Under the pieces are notes generated by a model. The model ran no database searches. It was not told the origin of the DNA and was given only the letters and a program-made list of their open reading frames with translations. From Rhizobiales bacterium PAR1 (lineage in GTDB: Bacteria > Pseudomonadota > Alphaproteobacteria > Rhizobiales > Beijerinckiaceae), in NCBI GenBank assembly GCA_002256205.1, contig NKIW01000007.1, positions 177,594-241,593 on the forward strand: a stretch of DNA of 64,000 bases. Direction: 5' to 3'. Position numbers and translations under genes: made by a program. Positions 45,838-54,945 of this stretch are shown in pieces. How positions within the stretch are numbered: position 1 is the stretch's first letter; each line of letters begins with the position of its first letter.

Positions 45838-45924
45838 AAAAATACACTCAATCGATCCTGTCCTTCAACCGGCCCTGCTCGTAGCGTGATGCTCGGGAAA
45901 ACACCCAAAAAGGGAGGGGCCACG

Positions 45925-46155
45925 ATGTGCAAAACAGCCGGTCCCGGTCACGAGCATTGCTCGAAAGAATGCAGGAGGGACTGCCATGTCACATTCGATT
46001 TCCTCGCCCAGCCGCCGCTCGGTGCTCCTGGGCAGCGCCGGTCTGATCACAGCAGGATCGATCTTCCGCTTTCCGACACCGGCGATCGCGCAAGGCGCGC
46101 CTCTGAAGGTCGGCTTCATGCTCCCTTATTCGGGGACATTCGCGAAGCTCGGTAA
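45925..46155 (+). CDS. Possible cysteine-rich leader ORF overlapping the receptor gene
   Basis: An ATG at 45925 preceded by a very strong GGGAGGGG ribosome site opens a frame whose first residues are MCKTAGPGHEHCSKECRRDC. The start is rich in Cys and His. The frame runs into the receptor gene in another phase and stops at 46155 (76 residues), the latter part being an out-of-frame shadow. It could be a leader peptide that couples or tunes translation of the receptor gene. No family is recognised. Confidence 0.35.
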   Translation: MCKTAGPGHEHCSKECRRDCHVTFDFLAQPPLGAPGQRRSDHSRIDLPLSDTGDRARRASEGRLHAPLFGDIREAR

Positions 46156-47188
46156 GTTTATCGACGACGGCTTCCGCCTCTATGTCGAGCAACAGGGCGG
46201 AACGCTCGGCGGTCGCCGGGTCGAATATGTCCAGGTTGACGACGAGTCGAAGCCCGAATCCGCCACGGACAACATGAATCGCCTCGTTGGCCGCGATAAG
46301 GTGGATCTTGTGGTTGGCACGGTTCACTCGGGCGTTGCGATGGCCATGGTCAAAGTAGCGCGCGATACCAATACCATGCTTGTTATTCCGAATGCCGGTG
46401 TGAACGAAGCCACTGGCCCGATGTGTGCGCCAAACATCTTCCGGACCTCGTTCTCGAACTGGCAGGTTTGCGAGCCGATGGGCAAAGTGATGTTCGACGC
46501 CGGGCATCGCAAGGTCGTGACGATTACCTGGCGCTACGCCGCTGGCCAGCAGATGGTTGGAGCCTTCGGTGAAGGATTCAAGAAAGCTGGTGGCGAGATC
46601 GTCGAAGATCTCGCGCTCCCTTTCCCCGAGGTCGAGTTTCAGGCCCTGGTGACACGCATCGCGACACTCAAGCCTGACGCAGTATTCGCCTTCTTTGCAG
46701 GCGGCGGAGCGGTCAAATTTGTGAAGGACTACGCGGCTGCGGGTTTGAACAAATCCATCCCGCTTTATGGGGCCGGCTTCCTGACCGACGGCACGATTGA
46801 GGCGCAGGGCGCGAGCGCAAACGGCATTAAGACAACGCTCCATTACGCCGACAACCTCGACAATCCCGCGAACCAGAAGTTCCTCTCTGCCTTCAAGGCC
46901 AAAACAGGCTCCGATGGCGATATCTATGCTGTCCAGGGCTATGACGCCGGCGCCCTGCTCAATGCGGGACTGACGGCGGTCAAGGGCGATTGGTCGGCGC
47001 GGACAGAGTTGGTCAAGGCAATGCGCACGGCGAAAATCGAAAGCCCACGCGGTCCGATGAGCTTCAATGCAGCCGGCAACCCTGTGCAGAATGTCTATCT
47101 GCGCGAAGTGCGCAATGGCCGGAACGAGCTTGTCTCAATTGCCGGGCAAGCGGTGAATGACCCCGCACGCGGTTGCAAGGTGAGCTGA
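45986..47188 (+). CDS. HAAT ABC transporter substrate-binding protein (benzoate regulon)
   Basis: A 400-residue periplasmic receptor with a Tat-type signal (SPSRRSVLLGSAGLITAG). The mature part has the type I binding fold, starting GAPLKVGFMLPYSGTFAKLG and continuing with VEYVQVDDESKPESATDN. A GGAGGG ribosome site precedes the ATG. It lies behind a CatR-type operator, directly after benE, so an aromatic acid such as benzoate or a hydroxylated relative is the likely ligand (inference). Confidence 0.88.
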   Translation: MSHSISSPSRRSVLLGSAGLITAGSIFRFPTPAIAQGAPLKVGFMLPYSGTFAKLGKFIDDGFRLYVEQQGGTLGGRRVEYVQVDDESKPESATDNMNRLVGRDKVDLVVGTVHSGVAMAMVKVARDTNTMLVIPNAGVNEATGPMCAPNIFRTSFSNWQVCEPMGKVMFDAGHRKVVTITWRYAAGQQMVGAFGEGFKKAGGEIVEDLALPFPEVEFQALVTRIATLKPDAVFAFFAGGGAVKFVKDYAAAGLNKSIPLYGAGFLTDGTIEAQGASANGIKTTLHYADNLDNPANQKFLSAFKAKTGSDGDIYAVQGYDAGALLNAGLTAVKGDWSARTELVKAMRTAKIESPRGPMSFNAAGNPVQNVYLREVRNGRNELVSIAGQAVNDPARGCKVS

Positions 47189-47208
47189 AGGCCTTTCGCT
47201 GCCTTGAT

Positions 47209-47232
47209 GCGGGGGGCGCCACGCTACCCCGC
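47209..47232 (+). promoter_or_regulatory. Hairpin after the second binding-protein gene
   Basis: Arms GCGGGG / CCCCGC around a 12-base loop, in the 75-base gap before the permease gene. It mirrors the hairpin after the first binding-protein gene at 5932. Confidence 0.4.
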
Positions 47233-47263
47233 GTTTCAACTTTCTCTTGCAAGGATGCGCGTC

Positions 47264-48133
47264 ATGGATGCGATCACGATTGCCGTTCAATTGCTGAACG
47301 GCGTGCAATACGGCCTTGTCCTGTTTCTGGTGGCGAGCGGGCTCACGCTCGTTTTTGGTATTCTCGGCGTGATCAATCTCGCGCACGGCGCGTTCTACAT
47401 GCTTGGTGCCTACCTCGCATGGTGGATTGCGAGCTACACTGGCAGCTTTGCTCTGGCGCTGCTTGGGGCGTTATCGATCTCTTTTGTGTTGGGTCTTTTG
47501 CTCGAAGAAGTCTTCGTCAAACGCATGATCGGACGTGATCATCTGGCCCAGGTCCTTTTGAGTTTCGGGCTGATCCTCGTGATCGACGAAGCGCGGCAGA
47601 TCCTTTTCGGCAAGGATGTGCACTCGGTCACACCACCGGAATGGCTGAATGGCTCGATCCAGCTCACCGCGATTCTGTCCTATCCCGTTTATCGACTGGC
47701 GCTTTGCCTCGTCTGTATCCTGCTCGCCGCGCTCATTTTCTATGTCATCCAACGCACGCGTCTCGGCATGATCATCCGGGCAGGGGCAGAAAACCGCAAT
47801 ATGACCCGCGCGCTCGGCATTCCCTTCGACACGGTGAACCGGTTCGTCTTTGCGGGCGGAATCGCGCTCGCCGCCCTAGGAGGCATGCTCGTGGCACCGA
47901 TCTCAACCGTGTTTCCCGGCATGGGTGACGGGATGCTGATCCTCTCCTTCGTGGTGGTGGTGCTTGGCGGCATCGGCTCGGTTACCGGCGCGGCGCTTGG
48001 CGCCCTGATGATTGGCCTGACGGATACCTTCGGAAAGGTCTTCTTCCCGCAAGTCTCTTCAATCCTGATCTACGTGCTCATGGCGGGCGTGCTGCTGTGG
48101 CGGCCGAATGGCCTGATGGGAAAGGCTCCCTGA
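47264..48133 (+). CDS. HAAT ABC transporter permease (LivH type)
   Basis: A 289-residue membrane protein of the LivH family, with LVASGLTLVFGILGVINLAHGAFYMLGAYLA near the N-terminus and VVVVLGGIGSVTGAALGAL near the C-terminus. ATG 47264 is chosen because AAGGA lies upstream; longer in-frame starts at 47204 and 47255 would add a charged leader. It pairs with the LivM-type gene whose start follows one base after its stop. Confidence 0.92.
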   Translation: MDAITIAVQLLNGVQYGLVLFLVASGLTLVFGILGVINLAHGAFYMLGAYLAWWIASYTGSFALALLGALSISFVLGLLLEEVFVKRMIGRDHLAQVLLSFGLILVIDEARQILFGKDVHSVTPPEWLNGSIQLTAILSYPVYRLALCLVCILLAALIFYVIQRTRLGMIIRAGAENRNMTRALGIPFDTVNRFVFAGGIALAALGGMLVAPISTVFPGMGDGMLILSFVVVVLGGIGSVTGAALGALMIGLTDTFGKVFFPQVSSILIYVLMAGVLLWRPNGLMGKAP

Positions 48134-48134
48134 T

Positions 48135-49235
48135 ATGAACCGCTCTCTCACACAACCGACAAACCTCGCGCTCGGGCTTGTCCTGATCCTGTTGATCGCC
48201 CTGCCCTTCTTCGCGCCGAACTATTACGTGCAGTTTGCATCCAAGGCGATGCTGATGGGCATGCTGGCCCTCTCACTCAATCTTGTTGTTGGCTTTGGCG
48301 GTCTCGTCAGCCTGTGTCATGCCGCGTTCTTCGGCCTTGCCGGCTATATGCTGGGCTTTCAATCGCCCGAAAGCGCCGGGGCTTCACTCTGGCTGTCGCT
48401 ACCGGTCGCGCTCCTGGTCGTCGCTGCGGTAGCGGCGGTGATCGGCACCTTGTCGCTCCGGACTCGCGGCATCTATTTCATCATGGTGACGCTCGCTTTT
48501 GGTGAAATGCTCTTCTACTTCTTTCACGATACCAAGATCGGCGGAGGCTCGGACGGGCTTTACATCTATTTCAAGCCGGAAATTGCCCTTTTTGGGCAAA
48601 CCTTGATCGATCTTGATAACAGCCGGAGCTTTTATCTCCTCGTGCTGGCCAGTCTGGTGATGACGGCTGGTCTTATCCGTGGATTGGTCAATTCTCCCTT
48701 CGGCCACGCCTTGCAGGCCGCACGCGATAACGAACGGCGCGCCCTTTCGCTCGGCTTTCCGGTTTTCCGTCTCCGGCTGATGGCTTTCATCCTGTCGGCG
48801 ATGATCGCGGGGCTCGCCGGTTATTTCTCGGCCGCGCAATTCGGGTTTGTCGCCCCCCAGATGCTGGGATGGCACCTCTCGGCCACTGTTCTGGTCATGG
48901 TGGTACTCGGCGGCATGAGCTCGATCCTCGGACCGATCGTCGGGGCCTTCGCTCTGATCGGGTTGGAAGAAGTCCTCAAGAGTGCCTTCGAACACTGGAA
49001 GCTGATCAAGGGGCTCATCATCATTGCGCTGGTCTTCGCGCTTCCCGGTGGTCTTCAGCAACTGACGCGGCTCGTGCTGCCGAAATCGGAAGGCCCGCAT
49101 ACCGGAAAAGACAGCGACAACCAACCGGTCGAGGCGGATCATGCGGCAAACCTTGGATCTCTATCCGACCCGATGACAGGCCTCATTCAGCCGCCCATGA
49201 CCTCCGCTAACGCGAAAGGGCTTCAACATGTCTGA
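48135..49235 (+). CDS. HAAT ABC transporter permease (LivM type)
   Basis: A 366-residue LivM-type permease, with SLNLVVGFGGLVSLCHAAFFGLAGY near residues 45-70 and the coupling loop ARDNERRALSLGFPVFRLRL near 200. The last 50 residues form a hydrophilic tail (EGPHTGKDSDNQPVEADHA...) beyond the final membrane span, longer than is usual. Its 3' end overlaps the next ATPase gene by 8 bases. Confidence 0.91.
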   Translation: MNRSLTQPTNLALGLVLILLIALPFFAPNYYVQFASKAMLMGMLALSLNLVVGFGGLVSLCHAAFFGLAGYMLGFQSPESAGASLWLSLPVALLVVAAVAAVIGTLSLRTRGIYFIMVTLAFGEMLFYFFHDTKIGGGSDGLYIYFKPEIALFGQTLIDLDNSRSFYLLVLASLVMTAGLIRGLVNSPFGHALQAARDNERRALSLGFPVFRLRLMAFILSAMIAGLAGYFSAAQFGFVAPQMLGWHLSATVLVMVVLGGMSSILGPIVGAFALIGLEEVLKSAFEHWKLIKGLIIIALVFALPGGLQQLTRLVLPKSEGPHTGKDSDNQPVEADHAANLGSLSDPMTGLIQPPMTSANAKGLQHV

Positions 49236-49986
49236 GATCATGCTGTCGGCTAAGGGTCTTCAACGTCGGTTCGGCGGCCTCAAGGCTGTCTCTGACGTCT
49301 CTCTCGACATTTTCCAGAATGAAATTCACGCCGTGATCGGCCCGAATGGTGCGGGGAAATCCACGCTGATCAACCTGCTATCGGGCGATATTCCGGTTTC
49401 CGGCGGAAAAGTTCTGCTGGGCGCTCGCGATATCACGGATCTGGCGCCCAACACACGCGCCATGGCGGGCGTTGGACGCTCATACCAGAAGACCACAATT
49501 TTCATGGACTCGACGGTCTTCGAGAATGTCCGCCTTGCCGCGCAAGCCCATTCCGGCCACGCGTTGCGCATGTTGGGTCATGTACGGAATGATACCGCCG
49601 CCAATGCCTCGACACAGGCCGCGATATCGGAGACCGGATTGACCGAACGCTCGGGAACTATCGCACGGTTCATGAGCCATGGTGAGCAGCGCCAGCTCGA
49701 AATCGCGATGGTCCTCGCAACCAACCCTAGGGTTATTCTGCTCGATGAGCCGCTCGCGGGGATGGGCCAAGCGGAGGCCTTGCGCATGATCGCCCTGATC
49801 CGGGCGCTGAAGCAAGGGCGGGGTGTTCTCCTTGTCGAACATGACATGGATGCCGTTTTTGCTCTGGCTGATCGTCTCACGGTCATGGCCGATGGTCAGG
49901 TGATTGCCTCCGGCTCGCCAGACCACGTTCGCAATCACCCGGCGGTCCGCACCGCCTATCTCGGTGAGCATGAGGTTGCCGCATGA
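49228..49986 (+). CDS. HAAT ABC transporter ATP-binding protein (LivG type)
   Basis: A 252-residue ATPase with Walker A GPNGAGKST, signature-like LSGD and MSHGEQRQLE, Walker B VILLDEPLAGMG and the switch region LVEHDMDAVF. It partners the LivF-type ATPase that starts 4 bases before its stop. The signature reads MSHGEQ rather than LSxGEQ, which is common in this subfamily. Confidence 0.92.
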   Translation: MSEIMLSAKGLQRRFGGLKAVSDVSLDIFQNEIHAVIGPNGAGKSTLINLLSGDIPVSGGKVLLGARDITDLAPNTRAMAGVGRSYQKTTIFMDSTVFENVRLAAQAHSGHALRMLGHVRNDTAANASTQAAISETGLTERSGTIARFMSHGEQRQLEIAMVLATNPRVILLDEPLAGMGQAEALRMIALIRALKQGRGVLLVEHDMDAVFALADRLTVMADGQVIASGSPDHVRNHPAVRTAYLGEHEVAA

Positions 49987-50693
49987 GCGCTCTTCTCTCG
50001 ATTTCGGATCTCCGCAGCTTTTATGGCCCGAGTCAGGCGCTTCATGGGGTCAACCTTGAAGTGAAGCGCGGCGAACAGATCGCGCTCATCGGCCGGAACG
50101 GCATGGGAAAGACCACGCTGCTAAAATCCATCATGGGGTTCATGGCTGATCGACGCGGTGAGATCTGCTTTGCGGGTGCGAGCACCCTTAAAAGCCAGCC
50201 GGAAGACATCGCCAGAGCGGGTATGGCCTATGTTCCCGAAGGCCGCGGTGTCTTCGGGTCGCTTTCGGTGGTGGAGAACCTGGTGATGTCAGCACGCCCC
50301 GGCGTCTCCGGACAGCAGCGCTGGACTCTTGATCGGGTATTCGAGGTTTTCCCCCGGCTGACCAAACGCCGAATGAACGGCGGCCATCAGCTTTCAGGCG
50401 GCGAGCAGCAAATGCTCTCCATCGGTCGAGCGCTCATGACGAATCCCGATCTCATCTTGTTGGATGAGGCGACTGAGGGACTTGCACCCCTGATCGCGCA
50501 GGAAATCTGGAAGACGCTGGGCATTATTCGCGGTGAAGGGATCGCAACGATTGTTGTCGATAAGGATCATCGATCGCTATCAAAGGTGGCGGATCGCATG
50601 GTGATCATGACAAAGGGTGAGATCGCCTTCGACGGCACGCCGGCAACCCTCGCCACGCGCCCCGATCTTCTTGAAAAGCACCTTGGCGTGTGA
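49983..50693 (+). CDS. HAAT ABC transporter ATP-binding protein (LivF type)
   Basis: A 236-residue ATPase with Walker A GRNGMGKTT, signature LSGGEQQ and Walker B LILLDEATEGLAP, all typical of LivF. The switch position reads VVDKDHRSL instead of the usual LVEQ, seen in some family members. It completes the second HAAT importer and is followed after 7 bases by pcaD, tying transport to beta-ketoadipate metabolism. Confidence 0.92.
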   Translation: MSALLSISDLRSFYGPSQALHGVNLEVKRGEQIALIGRNGMGKTTLLKSIMGFMADRRGEICFAGASTLKSQPEDIARAGMAYVPEGRGVFGSLSVVENLVMSARPGVSGQQRWTLDRVFEVFPRLTKRRMNGGHQLSGGEQQMLSIGRALMTNPDLILLDEATEGLAPLIAQEIWKTLGIIRGEGIATIVVDKDHRSLSKVADRMVIMTKGEIAFDGTPATLATRPDLLEKHLGV

Positions 50694-50700
50694 GGTCCCA

Positions 50701-51513
50701 ATGCCCTTCATCCAGACACGTGGCGCCACCCTCTTCGTGACTGAAGTCGGCTCCCCGGATTGCCCGCCCATCCTGTTTTCGAACTCACTTGGCACGACTC
50801 ATCGCATGTGGGATGCCGTGGTCGAAGAACTGGCAGCAGAATTCCGCTGCATTCGCTACGACACCTGTGGTCATGGCGCTTCAACGCGCGCGCAAGCGCC
50901 ATCCGAGATTGCCGATCTCGCCGCCGATGCCATTGCTGTCCTCGACAATCTTGGGGTTGGGCAAGCGCATTTTGCGGGCCTGTCGCTCGGTGGCATGACC
51001 GGTCAGGCTCTGGCGATCCAGTATCCCGACAGGCTTTCATCACTCACCCTGATGGCAACGACCGCCTTTATGCCACCCGCGCAGGCCTGGCTTGACCGCG
51101 CCGCCCTCGTTCGCCGCGAGGGAACCTCCGCCATCGTTGAGGCCACGCTCTCGCGCTGGTTCACAGTTGGATTTCTGACGCAGAACACGGCGACCGTTGA
51201 TCAAGTCGCGCGAGAGTTTTCAGTCAATGACGCGGAAGGCTATGCGGCTTGTTGCGAGGCCATTGCTCGCATGGATCTCCGTTCGGCAATCGCAGGAATT
51301 GCTGCGCCAACTCTGGTGATCGCCGGCCAACAGGATCCCGCAACGCCAGTTGCAATGTCAGAAGAGCTGCGTGACGGCATCACGGGCGCGGAACTGGTGG
51401 TCCTTGATCCTGCGGCGCATCTTCTAGCCGTCGAGCGAGCGAGCGAAGTCGCCCACCACCTTGCACGGCATGTTCGAAGGCATGCCGGCAGCCTGCCGGC
51501 AGGTTGCACCTAG
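50701..51513 (+). CDS. pcaD: 3-oxoadipate enol-lactonase
   Basis: A 270-residue alpha/beta hydrolase. The oxyanion region is LFSNSLGTTHRMWD, the nucleophile elbow FAGLSLGGMTGQ, and the late acid and base fit GQQDPATPV and DPAAHLLAVE. PcaD hydrolyses beta-ketoadipate enol-lactone to beta-ketoadipate, the step after CatC. ATG 50701 is used; the open frame upstream overlaps the ATPase gene. It is the last gene of the transporter operon, separated from the other cat genes. Confidence 0.9.
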   Translation: MPFIQTRGATLFVTEVGSPDCPPILFSNSLGTTHRMWDAVVEELAAEFRCIRYDTCGHGASTRAQAPSEIADLAADAIAVLDNLGVGQAHFAGLSLGGMTGQALAIQYPDRLSSLTLMATTAFMPPAQAWLDRAALVRREGTSAIVEATLSRWFTVGFLTQNTATVDQVAREFSVNDAEGYAACCEAIARMDLRSAIAGIAAPTLVIAGQQDPATPVAMSEELRDGITGAELVVLDPAAHLLAVERASEVAHHLARHVRRHAGSLPAGCT

Positions 51514-51743
51514 AAGCAGTCATCTGGATGCTGCCAAACAAGGAAAAGTCTAAGAATATATCTGCCACGGCAGCAATCAGGTGGCACACAGCGACGTCGC
51601 CCAATCAGAAGTCGCGTTTCTGGTCGAGCCAGCGTCTCTCGGGCGACATCTTGCAAGAGTGGAAAGTGCAGCCTTTTAAAATAATCAACGACACGCTCCC
51701 CAACTAAGGGTCAGCAACCTGATTTCTCTGACTGCGTCCCAGT

Positions 51744-52553
51744 TCACACTGAACGATTCGCTGCCCCGCCTACGCGCACTGTCAAATCCTTTGCCGCCAG
51801 CGCCAACTGCTCTTCAACCATTGAGATCGGCTTGCGATGAACCTGATCGATGCGCTCGGCATACGGGACTGTCAGTGCTGCGATTGCGCGCCCCTGAGTA
51901 TTCAATATCGGGAAGCTGACCGCGTACAAGCCGCGCACCTGCACACTTGGGATGGATTCAAAACCGCGCGCCCGGATCGTATCGAGAACGGTCAATATCT
52001 GCGTGTCAGCATGATCGGGGCGGCGTCGGACGGATTCTTCAATCCGCATTTGCCGGGTTTCATCATCCTGGAAGGCCAGTAGAACCCTGCCTGAAGCCGA
52101 AACAATCACATCGAGTTCAGCACCTATGCGTAGGCTAAATCCCATGCCGCTGGGATTGTCGACTTTCGCAATAACAACCTGGCGCCCTAGATTGAAGACT
52201 GAGAGATGGCAAGCCTGATCAATGTCGCTCGAAAGCTTCTGCATGATCGGAGTAGCTGCGACCAGAAGACGATGCATCGGAGGGTTCAGGTGCGCAAGCT
52301 CGAAGAGCTTCGTCGTCACATGGTACTTGTCATCGGTCGCAACCAGGTATCCACGATCTATCAAGCAGGTGATCATCCTGTAGATTTCACTGACGCTTCT
52401 TCCCAAGCGCTTGGCGATATCCTTCTGGCCGAGCGGAACATCGCTGCGGCACATCAGCTCAAGAATATCGAGCCCTTTCTCAAGCGCGGGTGCAACATAG
52501 GCAGGCCCGTCCTCGGAGCTACCCTTTTTCGGTGATCGACCCTTCTCCTGCAT
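51744..52553 (-). CDS. IclR-family transcriptional regulator
   Basis: A 269-residue IclR regulator. The winged helix covers about residues 18-80, with LGQKDIAKRLGRSVSEIYRMITCLIDRGYL, and the effector domain follows with IGAELDVIVSASGRVLLAF and VRGLYAVSFPILN. It lies downstream of the VOC and SDR genes on the same strand and likely controls them and the divergent plus-strand operon starting at 54100. PcaR-like roles are possible because pcaD is adjacent, but convergent. Confidence 0.87.
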   Translation of the reverse strand: MQEKGRSPKKGSSEDGPAYVAPALEKGLDILELMCRSDVPLGQKDIAKRLGRSVSEIYRMITCLIDRGYLVATDDKYHVTTKLFELAHLNPPMHRLLVAATPIMQKLSSDIDQACHLSVFNLGRQVVIAKVDNPSGMGFSLRIGAELDVIVSASGRVLLAFQDDETRQMRIEESVRRRPDHADTQILTVLDTIRARGFESIPSVQVRGLYAVSFPILNTQGRAIAALTVPYAERIDQVHRKPISMVEEQLALAAKDLTVRVGGAANRSV

Positions 52554-52664
52554 GATGCATCCAATTCCCGACGAGAGCCCTCAGAGCGGCATGCAGGAGG
52601 CCTACACCGAAGGGACAGGAATTCAACCCCTGCCCCATGCAATGATGCTGAAGTTCGCAGGCAG

Positions 52665-53084
52665 TCAAAGACCTGTCTGGTGGACCTCGATGACACGACC
52701 ATCCGGATCTTGCAGGAAAACCTGATGCCAGCCCGGAATGGCCCAGCAACCGTAATCGGAATAGCGGATGCCCAGTTGGTCACACCGACGCATGAAGCCC
52801 TTGATATCATCGGTGCGGAAGCAGTAGTGCCCCTGGCTCATCGGATTGATGAATTGCTTCATCTTGAAGCCAGTATCGAGATCGCGCTCAGCCCAGTGGA
52901 ACTCGATATCGCCATCGGTCAGGAAATCGACCTTCCCCGTATAGGCGCGATCCTCGCGCTCACGGCTGATGACCGTATGCGTGCCGGCATTGATCGTACC
53001 GAGTTCGAACAGGTTCTTGTAGAACTGCGTCAGGCGCGGCAGGTTGTCGGTGCAGATATTCAGATGGTGAAACTTGAACTTCAT
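52665..53084 (-). CDS. VOC (glyoxalase/dioxygenase fold) family protein
   Basis: A 139-residue vicinal-oxygen-chelate protein. Putative metal ligands are His6 or His7 (FKFHHLNICTDN), a His in QGHYCFRTDD and Glu in DGRVIEVHQT. Start 53084 is supported by AGGAAAG. Members include lactoylglutathione lyases, ring-cleaving dioxygenases and epimerases, so the reaction is open. It lies 41 bases after the SDR gene in one operon. Confidence 0.78.
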   Translation of the reverse strand: MKFKFHHLNICTDNLPRLTQFYKNLFELGTINAGTHTVISREREDRAYTGKVDFLTDGDIEFHWAERDLDTGFKMKQFINPMSQGHYCFRTDDIKGFMRRCDQLGIRYSDYGCWAIPGWHQVFLQDPDGRVIEVHQTGL

Positions 53085-53125
53085 CGTCTTTCCTTTCTTG
53101 ATTTGAACAGCTTGGAAGCTCTGGA

Positions 53126-53881
53126 TCACGGGCCGATGTAGCCGCCGTCCACCATGATGTTGGCGCCAGTGATGTAGGACGCTTCATCCGAGGCCAGCCA
53201 CAGCAGTGGGAATGCCATCTCTTTCGGGTCGGCCCAACGCTTCATCACGCAGGGCGGGACGATGCTGTCGACAGCGGCTTCCCCGAGGCGATTGAGGTGG
53301 AAGACCGTCCGCGTGTAGCCCGGACAAATCGTGTTCGCGCGGATGCCATGTTCGGCCTCCTCATGCGCAATAGTCCTGGTGAGCGCGAGCAGTGCCGCCT
53401 TGGAAGAATCGTAGGCCGCCATGCCTTTGCGGCCAAAGACCGCGCCGGTCGAGGCGACATTGACGATGCTGCCCCGACCGCTCTTGCGCAGGGCGGGGAG
53501 CGCCGCGCGAACCATCGAGACATAGCTAAGGACATTGACGCGGAGGATGTCGTCCCACTTGTCCCAAGCCGCATCCTCGACGGCGTCATAGCGCCGGATT
53601 CCGACATTGTTGACGAGGATATCAACACTGCCGAGCACATCGACAATCTGCTGCACCACCCGGTTCGCTTCATCTTCCCGTCCGAGGTCGGCGACGAAGC
53701 CATGCACGTCTGCGCCAGGAACGGCGGCACGAATGCGGGTGACCGCCTCGTTCAAGACCTCTGCGCTCATATCGATGAGCGCGACGCGTGCGCCCTCGCG
53801 GCAAAAGACCTCCCCTGCGGCAGAGCCAATTCCCCCACCTCCCCCGGTGATCAGGGCAACTTTGCGTTCGAGTCTCTTCAT
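53126..53881 (-). CDS. Short-chain dehydrogenase/reductase
   Basis: A 251-residue SDR of classical type: cofactor motif TGGGGGIGSAAGEVF near residues 12-26, NNVGIRRYD near 91, and catalytic Tyr and Lys in AAYDSSKAALLAL. It ends with ITGANIMVDGGYIGP. Start 53881 is chosen because GGAG lies 9 bases upstream; ATG 53896 is also in frame. First gene of the SDR-VOC-IclR set, divergent from the dehydratase operon. Confidence 0.88.
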   Translation of the reverse strand: MKRLERKVALITGGGGGIGSAAGEVFCREGARVALIDMSAEVLNEAVTRIRAAVPGADVHGFVADLGREDEANRVVQQIVDVLGSVDILVNNVGIRRYDAVEDAAWDKWDDILRVNVLSYVSMVRAALPALRKSGRGSIVNVASTGAVFGRKGMAAYDSSKAALLALTRTIAHEEAEHGIRANTICPGYTRTVFHLNRLGEAAVDSIVPPCVMKRWADPKEMAFPLLWLASDEASYITGANIMVDGGYIGP

Positions 53882-54031
53882 TGCCGTTTGCTCCATCCCA
53901 TTCGTTTGACGCGGTTTTGCACCGCTTGTTTGGCATCGCCCGAAGGCAAGTCATTCACTGACAGAAAAGTTGTTTCATTTGTGCACTGCAGCGCCACCGG
54001 TCTCTGCAAATTCGACGCATCATTCTGTTTG

Positions 54032-54053
54032 TAATTTTCATACTTGAAATTAT
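54032..54053. promoter_or_regulatory. Possible IclR operator in a divergent promoter
   Basis: The AT-rich inverted repeat AATTTTCA-tact-TGAAATT lies between the divergent SDR and dehydratase genes. Its symmetry is broken by one extra T. IclR regulators bind such AT-rich palindromes, and the iclR-type gene is in the same cluster (inference). Confidence 0.4.
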
Positions 54054-54099
54054 AAACTCACTAATGATATGTCAAATGTCAATCAAAGGAGCGCCAGAC

Positions 54100-54945
54100 A
54101 TGAGCGCCGAGGGAGCGTCACGGTTGGAGACAGGCAAGGCGTTGCGCCGCGAGGATGTGTGCGCCGCGCAAGCCGTTCGGCGCGTGGCTGCCATGCTTGA
54201 CATCGACCCTGACACCCTTCGCGAAGGCTCCGCCCTGCCGCGCGGTTGGCACTTTTTTATGCTCGGCGGCGAGACGCGGCGATCTCAATTGCGGGCAGAC
54301 GGATTCCCCGGCTTCGGCTTGCCAATGCCTGATCTGGGCTTGCCACGCCTGCTGCTCGGCGGGCGCACGGTCACCTACAACGGGGATATCGCCATCGGGG
54401 CAACGGTCGAGCGCCTGAGCAAAGTCGTCCGGCTTGACAAGAAGCAGGGACAAAACGGTCTAAGCGCAGTCCTTACGCTACACCACGAGTTGAGACCGAT
54501 TTCACAAGCCGAAGCGGCGATCATCGAAACGCAAACCTATATCCTCCTGCCAGCAAACGAGGGCGTGAGCGCCACCGTGAGGGGTGAAGTCAAGCCAGTT
54601 CCGGATGGGGCAAGGATCGTCATTCCAGACGAGACCCTGCTCTTCCAATACTCGGCGCTAGGGTTCAATTCGCACAAGATCCACATCGACCGGGCGCATG
54701 CACGTGATGTCGAAGGCCTGCCGGATCTCGTGGTCAACGGCGGCCTTGTTACGATTCTGGCAACGGAATTCCTTCGCACGGAACTTGGCATCGTCCCCGC
54801 TCACCTGAAAACGCGTCACATGGCTCCCCTGTTTAGCGGGCGTCCGATCGCATTTGTTGCCCGTCGCGATGGCGAGGCCGTCAGGCTAACGGCACTTAGC
54901 CATGAGGGCACTGCTGCCATGGAAATGGAGGCGCTTGCCGCATGA
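54100..54945 (+). CDS. MaoC/FAS1-like dehydratase domain protein
   Basis: A 281-residue protein with the hot-dog dehydratase fold seen in HTD2-like and mesaconyl-CoA hydratase-like proteins. Supporting stretches are PRGWHFFMLGG near residue 58, FQYSALGFNSHKIHIDRAHA near 190 (with the catalytic His) and GLPDLVVNGGLVTILATEFL near 220. It likely hydrates or dehydrates a CoA ester made by the CoA-transferase gene that follows. The start at 54100 has AAAGGAG. The acid concerned is unknown. Confidence 0.8.
   Translation: MSAEGASRLETGKALRREDVCAAQAVRRVAAMLDIDPDTLREGSALPRGWHFFMLGGETRRSQLRADGFPGFGLPMPDLGLPRLLLGGRTVTYNGDIAIGATVERLSKVVRLDKKQGQNGLSAVLTLHHELRPISQAEAAIIETQTYILLPANEGVSATVRGEVKPVPDGARIVIPDETLLFQYSALGFNSHKIHIDRAHARDVEGLPDLVVNGGLVTILATEFLRTELGIVPAHLKTRHMAPLFSGRPIAFVARRDGEAVRLTALSHEGTAAMEMEALAA

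Noticed and set aside
45421..45924. Open frame leading into the small leader ORF from within benE
   Set aside because: It is an out-of-frame shadow of benE; only the part after the strong ribosome site at 45913 deserves attention.
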